IMG/VR virus record: IMGVR_UViG_3300047409_000179 | Span: 1-41,154 of that record | DNA: 41,154 nucleotides | Strand: one strand, 5' to 3' | From: a virus | Part shown: piece after piece, positions 1 to 5,582 of the stretch | Layout of the letters: every line of letters begins with the position of its first letter | Numbering within the stretch: the stretch's first letter is position 1 | Notes under the pieces: model-generated | Seen by the model: only the letters and a program-made list of their open reading frames with translations | What the model was told of the DNA's origin: nothing | Databases searched by the model: none | Position numbers and translations under genes: made by a program

Positions 1-127
1 GCCCATCCTTGCAACCCGCCCTGGAGCAGAGCCGGGTCGTCGTCGGACCCTCGCCGGCCTTACTGCTGCGCTGGACAAGAGCTCCCGTCGAGGTCTTCGG
101 CTGGTAGTCGAAGTCGCTCAGCGTCCG
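1..127. repeat. terminal direct repeat, left copy
   Basis: Identical base for base to the last 127 bases of the window. An exact 127-bp overlap at both ends is what de Bruijn assemblers leave when a contig closes on itself with k=127, so this is most likely an assembly overlap and not a biological terminal repeat. The unique genome is then 41,027 bp. Confidence 0.95.
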
Positions 128-166
128 CATCAGCAGAATCAACGACTCGAACTCGGCGAAGATCAC
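1..166 (-). CDS. zinc-finger protein, N-terminal part (gene crosses the contig join)
   Basis: This is the start of a 255-residue protein whose remainder lies at 40,426-41,154. The GTG start (164-166) overlaps the TGA of the upstream gene as GTGA, and a GAGAGG Shine-Dalgarno lies four bases upstream. The first 55 residues are encoded here, up to the contig edge. The frame continues past base 1 into the other end of the contig after removing the 127-bp duplicate. No function is recognised from this part alone. Confidence 0.85.
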   Translation of the reverse strand, partial: MIFAEFESLILLMRTLSDFDYQPKTSTGALVQRSSKAGEGPTTTRLCSRAGCKDG

Positions 167-462
167 GCGACCTCTCGCAAACGAGCCCGTTTTCGCTCCC
201 TGGCCAACTCCCTCATCAGCTTGCGCTTGAATTTCTCCGAAGGTGATCTGAAACCGCGCTTTTGACCACAGGAGCTGCACTGCCAGATAGGCCCGGTTGC
301 CGAGATCCAGTGCCGGCCACACTCGGTGCAGGTCCAGCCGTGACAGGTTGCCGCTGGGGAGTAGCCGCGGACGTCGAGGCGATGGCTCTTTGGGGAAGCG
401 GGCTGAGAGGAGACGATATTCATCTGGGCTTCTAGCCGAGGGCGGCGGGAGCGGATAGTCAC
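163..462 (-). CDS. small zinc-ribbon protein
   Basis: A 99-residue protein with two CxxC knuckles (CTECG and CSSCG, about residues 45-73), as in a zinc ribbon, followed by a strongly basic C-terminal tail rich in Arg and Lys. This suggests nucleic-acid binding. The GTG start overlaps the TGA of the preceding gene (GTGA); an internal ATG at residue 14 is an alternative start. It sits in the early operon among other small zinc proteins. The family is not recognised, and DNA or RNA binding is inferred only from the zinc ribbon and charge. Confidence 0.75.
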   Translation of the reverse strand: MTIRSRRPRLEAQMNIVSSQPASPKSHRLDVRGYSPAATCHGWTCTECGRHWISATGPIWQCSSCGQKRGFRSPSEKFKRKLMRELARERKRARLREVA

Positions 463-647
463 TTAGCGTTCCCCTCGTTCATCTGCTCCAGAGCGCGGCG
501 AAGCCAATCGACCGCTTCGATGAGCAAGGGAATCGCAGCTACTCCCTGGCCGAGTCCGTAGGTCTTGTCGAGTGCCTTCCGAGCCGCGGCGACGCACTCT
601 CTTGGGGGAACCCGATTCCGCGCAGCTTCGGAAGGAAGCCAGGGCAT
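459..647 (-). CDS. hypothetical small early protein
   Basis: A 62-residue protein beginning MPWLPSEAARN. The ATG overlaps the TGA of the upstream C2H2 gene (ATGA at 644-647). An in-frame extension to 731 would run antiparallel to no sense and overlap the real upstream gene, so the short start was chosen. The C-terminal half is helical and amphipathic (IEAVDWLRRALEQMN). No known family is recognised; context suggests only an early accessory role. Confidence 0.65.
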   Translation of the reverse strand: MPWLPSEAARNRVPPRECVAAARKALDKTYGLGQGVAAIPLLIEAVDWLRRALEQMNEGNAK

Positions 648-868
648 CACGCTGCTCGAACTCCGTGGACGTTCTCGAGGTGTTCGGTGATGGTGGTAGT
701 ACCAGGCGGTTTCAGTCCGCACCGAGGGCACTGGTCTCCGGACTGCGGCTTGTCGTCGGGTAGCGCAGCTAGGCCACGCTGCAGATCCGCCAGCCGAGTT
801 TTGATGCCGGTTAGGTCCTTCTGCAGTTCCTTAGCGATGTTCTCCAAATCTGAGCGCGAATACGCCAT
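647..868 (-). CDS. C2H2 zinc-finger protein
   Basis: A 73-residue protein. Its N-terminal half is a short helix with heptad spacing (ENIAKELQKDLTGIKTRLADL). The C-terminus has CPRCG followed by HLENVH, giving C-x2-C-x12-H-x4-H, a classical C2H2 finger. The ATG overlaps the upstream TGA (ATGA). A coiled coil plus one finger suggests a small dimeric DNA-binding protein. Its role in the phage cycle is unknown. Confidence 0.75.
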   Translation of the reverse strand: MAYSRSDLENIAKELQKDLTGIKTRLADLQRGLAALPDDKPQSGDQCPRCGLKPPGTTTITEHLENVHGVRAA

Positions 869-1353
869 CAGTGTGACCGCAGTTCTGGAGCTACAAACGG
901 TGTGCTGTCCGCGACGTAGCTAGCTTCGGCTTGAACAGCAAACCGCTCTTCATTCTCAGAAGAACTTGAACCCGAACCCAGACTACGAGTACGAACACGA
1001 TCCCGAGGGGGTGCCGGTTTTGGTGACGGTTCTTGTGACGCTTTTGGTGACGCTTGTCGTGCCCTCCATCGGCGCGTTCGCTCAGCGCTTGTCGCGTCCT
1101 TTGGCACGTACTCTGACCAGTCGTGTACCTCGTGGCATCCATTGACGCGATCCAGTAGTCCAAGCTCAGCGAAGCGTTGGATCCGCTTCGGTGTGAGGCC
1201 GGCGATCTCGCGACGTGTCTTGGCGTCGACGGTTGGATCCTCGATCTCCGCGCAGTGACAGAGCAAGCGCACCCAGGTTCGGAACTCGGCATCACTCAGC
1301 TCTACGATCTTGCGATTGCGCGGGAAGCGATCCTCGAGGCGGACCCAGCTCAA
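868..1353 (-). CDS. phage replication-initiator-like protein (replisome organizer N-terminal type)
   Basis: A 161-residue protein. The first 80 residues match the winged-helix N-terminal region typical of phage replisome organizers: MSWVRLEDRFPRNRKIVEL, then a helix with FRTWVRLLCHCAE. These proteins bind the origin and recruit helicase. The tail after residue 90 is low-complexity (Pro, Lys and Ser), so the protein is shorter than usual initiators and lacks the usual C-terminal helicase-loading part. The TTG start overlaps the upstream TGA and has a GGGGAG site five bases away. It is the only replication-like gene visible in the genome. Confidence 0.6.
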   Translation of the reverse strand: MSWVRLEDRFPRNRKIVELSDAEFRTWVRLLCHCAEIEDPTVDAKTRREIAGLTPKRIQRFAELGLLDRVNGCHEVHDWSEYVPKDATSAERTRRWRARQASPKASQEPSPKPAPPRDRVRTRSLGSGSSSSENEERFAVQAEASYVADSTPFVAPELRSH

Positions 1354-1610
1354 TCGGGCTCCCCGGCTGAATCGGGGGTGTGGAGGGCGGCGAGGGCTTC
1401 ACGCAATCTGCAAGAGAGGCAGTCTCCGGCGACGATTAGGTGCCGCTTTGAATGACCACCGTGGGCGTCGTCGTTGTTTTCAATCGCTTGCGCCGCCTCC
1501 ACCACCGCGAGCAGCGCCCGCAGATCCATGTTGTCAATGAGCGTGTGCGTACCGGATCGAGATAGGACGGTCAACTGCTCCACCACGCTCCCTGCTTCGG
1601 GGCTACCCAC
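1350..1610 (-). CDS. hypothetical early protein with C-terminal CxxC
   Basis: An 86-residue protein with a helix LRALLAVVEAAQAIEN and a C-terminal DCLSCRLREAL motif, a pattern common in actinophage early genes of unknown function. The GTG start lies in a repeated junction sequence that also starts the gene at 1,957, and both proteins begin MGSPEA. An internal GTG at 1,583 has a better Shine-Dalgarno (AGGGAG, five bases) and could be the main start. Confidence 0.65.
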   Translation of the reverse strand: MGSPEAGSVVEQLTVLSRSGTHTLIDNMDLRALLAVVEAAQAIENNDDAHGGHSKRHLIVAGDCLSCRLREALAALHTPDSAGEPD

Positions 1611-1615
1611 GGGCC
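1594..1615 (-). repeat. gene-junction repeat B, copy 1
   Basis: A 22-base sequence identical to 1,941-1,962. On the minus strand it encodes the last codons of one gene (Arg-Gly-stop TAG) and overlaps a GTG start giving MGSPEA in the next. Confidence 0.85.
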
Positions 1616-1806
1616 GAGAAGAACCTGTCCACGAGTCGCTGAAGCCAAGGCCAGTGACGCGGTGCCTTCATCGGAGTGGCTTCGACCCAGCCGCGTTCAG
1701 GGTCGAACTTTTGATTGCGCGCGAGCTGTGCTTTTGCCGCTTCGCTGTTCCCAGCGCGAATATCGGCACGCAGTAACGCGCGCTCAAAGTTAGGGTCACG
1801 TTCCAT
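1603..1806 (-). CDS. hypothetical early protein
   Basis: A 67-residue protein starting MERDPNFERALLRADIRAG. The ATG at 1,804-1,806 was chosen because AGAGGAGG lies four bases upstream; a longer TTG start at 1,854 would overlap the preceding gene fully. It has a basic, helical middle and a Trp-rich end (HWPWLQRLVDRFF). No family is recognised. The start overlaps the end of the upstream gene by 11 bases. Confidence 0.65.
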   Translation of the reverse strand: MERDPNFERALLRADIRAGNSEAAKAQLARNQKFDPERGWVEATPMKAPRHWPWLQRLVDRFFSARG

Positions 1807-1957
1807 CGTCCTCCTCTGCTCGTTCGCTGTTGGCCCACAACTCGGCATAGACAAGATCCGCGCTCCCGCCGCCCTCGCAGCGTCTCAACGCGCTCAGTAG
1901 AAGCTCACCGCTGATCGCGTGCCAGCCGAGATCCGGGGCGGCTTCGGGGCTACCCAC
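1796..1957 (-). CDS. conserved-looking small phage protein (53 aa)
   Basis: A 53-residue gene beginning MGSPEAAPDLGWHAISG and continuing with LLLSALRRCEGG and LVYAELWANSE. The pattern WHAIxGELLLxALRR followed by VYAElxANS resembles small early proteins in many actinophages. The GTG overlaps the TAG of the upstream gene inside junction repeat B. It is encoded between two other genes in a different frame and would be missed by length cut-offs of 60 residues. Function unknown. Confidence 0.7.
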   Translation of the reverse strand: MGSPEAAPDLGWHAISGELLLSALRRCEGGGSADLVYAELWANSERAEEDDGT

Positions 1958-1962
1958 GGGCC
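1941..1962 (-). repeat. gene-junction repeat B, copy 2
   Basis: Exact 22-base repeat of 1,594-1,615. Here too it joins a gene ending in Arg-Gly-TAG to one starting GTG with MGSPEA. Confidence 0.85.
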
Positions 1963-2171
1963 TGCACCCTCTCTTGACGAGCCACGCCCTGCTGGAAGCC
2001 GTCTTGGACTCCTCGCACGTACGCCTTCCGAACAGCCTCCTCGTACGCAGCCACGAACGGCATTCGGAACGCCCTCAGGTCGCGGTCAACTTCGCGATCC
2101 AGCATCGAGAACAGGTCGGTGGTGCGTTCGTCCATGACAACGCTGTAGATCGTCGGGCCTGCACCACTCAC
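1950..2171 (-). CDS. hypothetical early protein
   Basis: A 73-residue protein from a GTG (2,169-2,171) that overlaps the upstream TGA as GTGA. It contains helical segments LDREVDRDLRAF and YEEAVRKAYVRGVQDGFQQG, the latter a pattern seen in small phage proteins of unknown role. The longer in-frame start at 2,216 would overlap the upstream gene. Ends in Arg-Gly-TAG within junction repeat B. Confidence 0.65.
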   Translation of the reverse strand: MSGAGPTIYSVVMDERTTDLFSMLDREVDRDLRAFRMPFVAAYEEAVRKAYVRGVQDGFQQGVARQERVQARG

Positions 2172-2449
2172 GCCTCCTCCTCCCGCCCCCGGACTTCGCG
2201 CTTCCAGCACGTCCACCAGCCCGCGATAAACCCTTCGTATTCGCGGCTCGTGCCATCGGCCCAGCCGAGTTCCTCCGCCGCCTCTGATGCTCGCAGTTGA
2301 AGCTCTGCTCCATGCGCCGTGTCTTCCCGCCCCTCAGCGCCCAGGGCAAACCGCTGACATTCCACATGATGATGGGTGGCTCTTTCGTCGGAGTCACAAC
2401 AGGTTCGAGGTCGCCGGTTCGGGCGGTCTGCTTCGGGGCTAGTCGGCAT
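2168..2449 (-). CDS. hypothetical early protein
   Basis: A 93-residue protein beginning MPTSPEAD, its ATG overlapping the upstream TAG inside a variant of junction repeat B. A Cys pair near residues 17-18 and HHHVEC suggest possible metal binding. The C-terminal half has AAEELGWADGTSREYEGFI and acidic EEEA. A competing frame (2,086-2,397) is rejected because it breaks the overlap chain and is Arg-rich. Function unknown. Confidence 0.55.
   Translation of the reverse strand: MPTSPEADRPNRRPRTCCDSDERATHHHVECQRFALGAEGREDTAHGAELQLRASEAAEELGWADGTSREYEGFIAGWWTCWKREVRGREEEA
2430..2449 (-). repeat. gene-junction repeat B, degenerate copy 3
   Basis: Shares the core TAGCCCCGAAGC (minus strand) with copies 1 and 2 and again overlaps a stop TAG and a downstream start, giving an N-terminus with SPEA. 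The start codon is ATG instead of GTG. Confidence 0.7.
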
Positions 2450-2591
2450 CGGCCACCCGACTCAGTTTCTTGGCGTGCCGCCGGATCATCACTTCGATCT
2501 CGTCCTGGGCCTTCACGAGCCGCAGTTCGCGGTTGTGGAGACGCCTCTGCTTGTTGACCAGCAACTGAATCCAGAGGCTTCTAAGGCTCAC
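2439..2591 (-). CDS. small basic helical protein
   Basis: A 50-residue protein starting MSLRSLWIQLLVNKQRR from a GTG that overlaps the TGA of the HNH gene (GTGA). It is one continuous basic amphipathic helix (LRLVKAQDEIEVMIRRHAKK). The upstream extension to 2,708 overlaps the HNH gene and is not used. No family recognised. Confidence 0.6.
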   Translation of the reverse strand: MSLRSLWIQLLVNKQRRLHNRELRLVKAQDEIEVMIRRHAKKLSRVADAD

Positions 2592-3055
2592 GCCTCCTCC
2601 TCGCTCTGCTCGGGTAGGGCTCCCTCTTGTGGGTGGAGGGCTGCGCGCCGAGCCGCTCGAGCAGCTCGTTTGCGTGCCCTGTAACGCTGGTTCGACTTCT
2701 CCTGACACGGGCGGCAGATGCGATCTCCCTGCGCCTTACGACGTTCAAGCGGATGCCCGCAGTTACGGCAGTGGGTCTTGCGCCGGTTGTGCAGATCACC
2801 CCGAGTCGTGTTCTCCGCGTTCGTCACGGGCTCCATGTGCTCGGGGTTGACGCAGTTCTTGACCCGGCAAAGGTGGTCGATCTGCAAGCCGTCTGGAATC
2901 GGACCGACCAGGGACTCGTAGGCGAAACGGTGCGCGTAGACCATGCGACCCTCGTTCCAAAAGGTGCCGTAGCCCTTGCCGGTCGTCGCGCCGACCCAGA
3001 GCCAGCAGGATTCGGTCTTCTCTACCTTCGGCCAGAAGCGATCAGTCGCCAGCAC
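2588..3055 (-). CDS. HNH homing-type endonuclease with zinc-ribbon tail
   Basis: A 155-residue protein with the HNH_3 pattern: SCWLWVGATTGKGYGTF, then YAHRFAYE, DHLCRVKNCVNPEHMEPV and ENTTR. The H-N-H residues lie in the beta-beta-alpha metal fold. A C-terminal zinc ribbon (HCRNCG and CRPCQ) and an Arg-rich tail follow. Start chosen at GTG 3,053-3,055 with GAGG six bases upstream; the frame is open further but overlaps the coiled-coil gene. Paralogous in the core domain to the HNH protein at 7,929-8,447. Probably a free-standing mobile endonuclease that nicks or cuts DNA. Confidence 0.85.
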   Translation of the reverse strand: MLATDRFWPKVEKTESCWLWVGATTGKGYGTFWNEGRMVYAHRFAYESLVGPIPDGLQIDHLCRVKNCVNPEHMEPVTNAENTTRGDLHNRRKTHCRNCGHPLERRKAQGDRICRPCQEKSNQRYRARKRAARAARRAALHPQEGALPEQSEEEA

Positions 3056-3311
3056 GAAGTTCCTCAAGCTCGCGTTGCAGTCGATCCCTCTCGGCCTTCG
3101 CTTCCTTGAGCGCGTTCGTCCAGTTGCGGCTTGACCAGTTGAGCGAATCGAACTGCCGCTGAATCTCGTCCCTCTCGGCCTCGACCTGTTCGAGTTGGCG
3201 GGCAAGCTTGTCGCGCTGTTCGCAAGCCAGCACGTAGGCGCTCGCAAGAGCATCCGGCGTATCGAAGAACGCGATGGCCTCCTCGACAACCTGCGAGCGG
3301 TCAGCGCCCAT
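3042..3311 (-). CDS. coiled-coil protein, paralogue of the gene at 3,779
   Basis: An 89-residue protein starting MGADRSQVVEEAIAFF. Residues 30-89 form a coiled coil (KLARQLEQVEAERDEIQRQF and AKAERDRLQRELEEL). It shares the QVVEEA start and the QLRRQLEQV-ERDE block with the gene at 3,779-4,183, also at DNA level (17 identical bases over the N-terminal block). The ATG overlaps the TGA of the upstream membrane protein. Function unknown; it may oligomerise. Confidence 0.75.
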   Translation of the reverse strand: MGADRSQVVEEAIAFFDTPDALASAYVLACEQRDKLARQLEQVEAERDEIQRQFDSLNWSSRNWTNALKEAKAERDRLQRELEELRAGD

Positions 3312-3403
3312 CAGCGAGCCTTCCAGAGACAGAACGCGACGAACACGAGCACGACTAGGGCGATGATGCCGTCAACCAGCAGCACGAGATTCTCCTCAGC
3401 CAT
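3311..3403 (-). CDS. micro membrane protein (30 aa)
   Basis: Thirty residues: MAEENLVLLVDG followed by one transmembrane helix (IIALVVLVFVAFCLW) and a basic end. The ATG follows GAGGAGCCGAGCG in junction repeat A. A longer frame to 3,505 lacks a ribosome site and overlaps the upstream gene. One of several single-helix micro-proteins in the genome. Confidence 0.65.
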   Translation of the reverse strand: MAEENLVLLVDGIIALVVLVFVAFCLWKAR

Positions 3404-3566
3404 CGCTCGGCTCCTCGGTGGGCCACTGAACGGCTCGACGGCCATCGTGAGCAATGTGCGGCCCGTCGTGACCACGGCGCAGTTCGCAGTGGAAGGCTCG
3501 GCCATGCGGCGCGCGGTTCCAGACGAACGTACTGGCCGGGCACGGCTTCCGGAACCATCTACGCAT
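3396..3566 (-). CDS. small His/Cys protein, possible metal binder
   Basis: A 56-residue protein from MRRWFRKPCP. The core has HCELRRGHDGPHIAHDG, a pattern C-x5-H-x2-P-H common in small actinophage proteins and probably metal-binding. It ends TEEPSDG, encoded by junction repeat A. The ATG (3,564-3,566) is preceded by another copy of the same repeat. Role unknown. Confidence 0.7.
   Translation of the reverse strand: MRRWFRKPCPASTFVWNRAPHGRAFHCELRRGHDGPHIAHDGRRAVQWPTEEPSDG
3401..3418 (-). repeat. gene-junction repeat A, copy 1
   Basis: Minus-strand CCGAGGAGCCGAGCGATG. It encodes the C-terminal EEPSD of one gene and supplies the GAGGAG ribosome site and ATG of the next. Also at 3,564, 4,181 and 4,362. 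Confidence 0.85.
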
Positions 3567-3777
3567 CGCTCGGCTCCTCGGGCTGGGCGGGTTCACGCTC
3601 GGCGCGCCAAAGCGCGAGCAGGCCCTTCGCCGCTTTTGCCATCGTCTCTAGCTCGTAGGCGGGATCAGTCCACTGCTTCGGATCTTCGATGGCAGCGGCG
3701 ATGAACTCCTCCAGGTCGGAGGGCTCGAAGCCGATTTCATCGCAGAGCAGATGTGTTTCTTGTCCTGTCAGCGGCAC
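3559..3777 (-). CDS. hypothetical acidic early protein
   Basis: A 72-residue acidic protein (MPLTGQETHLLCDEIGFEPS) with a helix ELETMAKAAKGLLALWRAER and the C-terminal tag AQPEEPSDA. GTG start, with AAGGAG seven bases upstream inside the end of the preceding gene. No family recognised. Confidence 0.65.
   Translation of the reverse strand: MPLTGQETHLLCDEIGFEPSDLEEFIAAAIEDPKQWTDPAYELETMAKAAKGLLALWRAEREPAQPEEPSDA
3564..3581 (-). repeat. gene-junction repeat A, copy 2
   Basis: Same 18-base sequence as copy 1. Together with the copy at 4,181 the identity extends to 27 bases, encoding AQPEEPSD at the end of the upstream gene. Confidence 0.85.
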
Positions 3778-3778
3778 T

Positions 3779-4183
3779 TCACACGCTCCTTTGGGTTCGC
3801 CATTCCTCGAACGCTTCGCTTAGACCGCGAGCGGAAATGAAGTCGTAGGCCACCTCGCGCTCCTCAGCGGGATCTACTAACGCCTCTCCCTGCTGGGCGG
3901 GTTCCGTGGCGGGGAGGGCGGCGTCGAGCAGCGCGTCGAGGTTGCGGTGAGAGTTCTCTCGCGACTGCTGATCTTCGCCGGGATGCGTCTCAAGGCCGAG
4001 CGACCAGCGCAGTAAGTGATGCCGAGTCGCCTCCTCGTCCCTCTCCCCCTTGACCTGTTCGAGTTGGCGGCGCAGTTGAGCGATTAGCTCCTGGTCTTCC
4101 TGAAACCGGGTCTTGCTCATGCCACGCTCCTCGCACTCTTGATTGGCCCATGCCTCCTCGACAACCTGGGGGCGGTTAGTCAT
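3779..4183 (-). CDS. coiled-coil protein, paralogue of the gene at 3,042
   Basis: A 134-residue protein. The N-terminus MTNRPQVVEEAWANQECEER and the block LIAQLRRQLEQVKGERDE match the shorter neighbour at 3,042-3,311, but the C-terminal halves differ. ATG follows junction repeat A (GAGGAGCCGAGCG). It appears to be a duplicated N-terminal module joined to a different tail. Coiled coil around residues 28-55; no enzymatic motif. Confidence 0.75.
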   Translation of the reverse strand: MTNRPQVVEEAWANQECEERGMSKTRFQEDQELIAQLRRQLEQVKGERDEEATRHHLLRWSLGLETHPGEDQQSRENSHRNLDALLDAALPATEPAQQGEALVDPAEEREVAYDFISARGLSEAFEEWRTQRSV

Positions 4184-4364
4184 CGCTCGGCTCCTCGGGC
4201 TGGGCGGTCTGTAGCGAGATCGTCACCGTCAGGACGACGTTCGGATCGTGCTTGACGTGCGCCATGTAGACCTGGCAGAGACGCGCCGATGCTTCCTTCC
4301 ACGCACCGAGAATGCCCCGCCGCTTGCGGCAGTCCACTGAGATCACCTGCGATTCGAGATTCAC
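4176..4364 (-). CDS. hypothetical small early protein
   Basis: A 62-residue protein starting MNLESQVISVDCRKRRG and ending QTAQPEEPSDD. The GTG (4,362-4,364) overlaps the upstream TGA and follows GAGGAG of junction repeat A. A longer start at 4,472 and a competing frame at 4,180-4,419 are rejected as Arg-rich overlaps. The middle is a helix plus strands (VVLTVTISLQT). Function unknown. Confidence 0.6.
   Translation of the reverse strand: MNLESQVISVDCRKRRGILGAWKEASARLCQVYMAHVKHDPNVVLTVTISLQTAQPEEPSDD
4181..4198 (-). repeat. gene-junction repeat A, copy 3
   Basis: Third identical 18-base junction, the ribosome site of the gene at 4,183 and the EEPSDD terminus of the gene above it. Confidence 0.85.
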
Positions 4365-4774
4365 TCGCTCGGCTCCTCGGTGGGGTAGGCGACGAGAAGA
4401 TTGAGCCACGCGAGAACATCGGTCGCAGTCAGCAGCATCAGAGAACGGTTCGGCTCGGGTACTTCCTCCCACGACACGGCGCTCTCGTCACGCGTCTTGT
4501 AGCCCACAGTGCCGGCGTTGCGCTCGTAGCTGTGGTGGAAGAAGCGTGCAAGTTCTTCCGCACTCGGAAGCGCCCGCTCCTGCGCGGCTTGGAGAGCGTC
4601 TTCAAGCCGGGAGATCTCGTCCATAGCATCCTGGATCACGTCGCTCGCGTCCTTCCGATTCTCGTAGAACAGTGACGCGGATACGGCGTCCAGGTCTTTC
4701 GTCAGCGCATTGGGTCTCAACTCAATCCCTTCGTCGGTGACGTGCTCGGGGCCGTGGGTGCCGTCGGGGTTCAC
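4361..4774 (-). CDS. conserved phage protein with helical domain
   Basis: A 137-residue protein starting MNPDGTHGPEHVTDEG. Residues 70-130 hold a motif frequent in phage early proteins: LARFFHHSYERNAG followed by WEEVPEPNRSLM and TATDVLAWL. A coiled segment lies before it. GTG overlaps the upstream TGA. Its first codons repeat those of the upstream zinc protein (NPDGT). Ends TEEPSE in junction repeat A. Function unknown. Confidence 0.7.
   Translation of the reverse strand: MNPDGTHGPEHVTDEGIELRPNALTKDLDAVSASLFYENRKDASDVIQDAMDEISRLEDALQAAQERALPSAEELARFFHHSYERNAGTVGYKTRDESAVSWEEVPEPNRSLMLLTATDVLAWLNLLVAYPTEEPSE
4362..4380 (-). repeat. gene-junction repeat A, variant copy 4
   Basis: Differs from the other copies only at the start codon: one extra base gives GAGTGA so that the next gene begins at GTG. 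Encodes the C-terminal TEEPSE. Confidence 0.75.
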
Positions 4775-4971
4775 CAGATCCTCTGATCTCGCCGCTTGCC
4801 AGTTCCACCGCAGGCGTGGCAGTTATGCAGTGTCTCGGGGCATGTCAACAGCGGGTCAGCCCCGTCGTCACAAGTTCCTTCGCCACCGCAGTGAGTGCAT
4901 TCGAGCTCGTAGCCGAAGTCGTCCACGTACAGGTCGTCCTCCTGGGTGCCGTCGGGGTTGCGCTCGGTCAC
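4771..4971 (-). CDS. DnaJ-type zinc-finger protein
   Basis: A 66-residue protein with two Cys clusters, ELECTHCGGEGTCDDG and CHACGGTGKR, the CxxCxGxG spacing of the DnaJ zinc domain, plus C44. Similar small proteins are common in actinophages. GTG overlaps the upstream TGA. N-terminus MTERNPDGTQ shares the NPDGT block with the downstream gene. It may bind unfolded protein or nucleic acid. Confidence 0.75.
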   Translation of the reverse strand: MTERNPDGTQEDDLYVDDFGYELECTHCGGEGTCDDGADPLLTCPETLHNCHACGGTGKRRDQRIW

Positions 4972-5582
4972 GCTGCTGCCTTGGCCTCAGTGGCTCGTGC
5001 GATCGACAAGAGCTCATCCCGGAAGGCCGGCGGGGTCTTGTCGAGCAGGGCGGCACTCAGCCGAGGGCGATCCTTATTAGGCGCGCCTTTGTAGAGATAG
5101 CTGCCCCATTTAAACTCGCCACCTTCCGAGTCGATGCGTCGGCCCCAGCGCAGCTTTGGGAGAACCTCGACGCCGGAGGCGTAGAGCCATGTCGCCTTCC
5201 GCATCGGCAAGCCATAGCGCCCCTGCTCGACGTAGCAGGACGCATCACCATCGAGCAAGCTCACCGTCCAGCCAACTGTTGAGCGGGGCTTGACGAGATC
5301 GAAGGCGTCCCAAGCGAGCGAGTCAGCAGGATGCTCGAGGACGCCGCCCCACATCCTGACTGCTCGCAGCGCTGCCTCGAAGCAGCCACCGTCATCGCCG
5401 ACGCGGTAGCCGTGCAGTTGCTCAACTTGCTTGGCGAACCGACACCAGCGCTGACAGGGCGGATGCGCCACCACAGGCCACGGGCCGTCGTAGAGACGTG
5501 CGTCCCGTTCCTCGTCCCAGGGGTCGACGTCATCGAGCCCGTAGTAGATGCCGTTCGTCTCTACGTAGAGGGCGGCGATCAC
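4968..5582 (-). CDS. C5-cytosine-methyltransferase-like phage protein
   Basis: A 204-residue protein. WPVVAHPPCQRWCRF resembles motif IV (PCQ) of C5 DNA methyltransferases with the catalytic Cys. GVLEHPADSLAW resembles the EN motif VI region, and GRYGLPMRKATWLYASG the later strands. The N-terminal SAM-binding FxGxG motif is not evident, so activity is uncertain. Start GTG overlaps the TGA of the upstream gene (GTGA); extension to 5,708 would overlap it. It sits next to an MT-A70 methyltransferase two genes up, consistent with DNA modification against host restriction. Confidence 0.6.
   Translation of the reverse strand: MIAALYVETNGIYYGLDDVDPWDEERDARLYDGPWPVVAHPPCQRWCRFAKQVEQLHGYRVGDDGGCFEAALRAVRMWGGVLEHPADSLAWDAFDLVKPRSTVGWTVSLLDGDASCYVEQGRYGLPMRKATWLYASGVEVLPKLRWGRRIDSEGGEFKWGSYLYKGAPNKDRPRLSAALLDKTPPAFRDELLSIARATEAKAAA

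Noticed and set aside
1-127. Biological long terminal repeat of the virion
   Set aside because: The length equals a common assembler k-mer and the copies are identical. Without read coverage it is best explained as an assembly overlap.
3042-4400. CRISPR-like array in the 3-4.4 kb repeats
   Set aside because: The repeats are irregularly spaced (about 163, 617 and 181 bases apart), lie at gene borders and are protein-coding. There are no uniform spacers.
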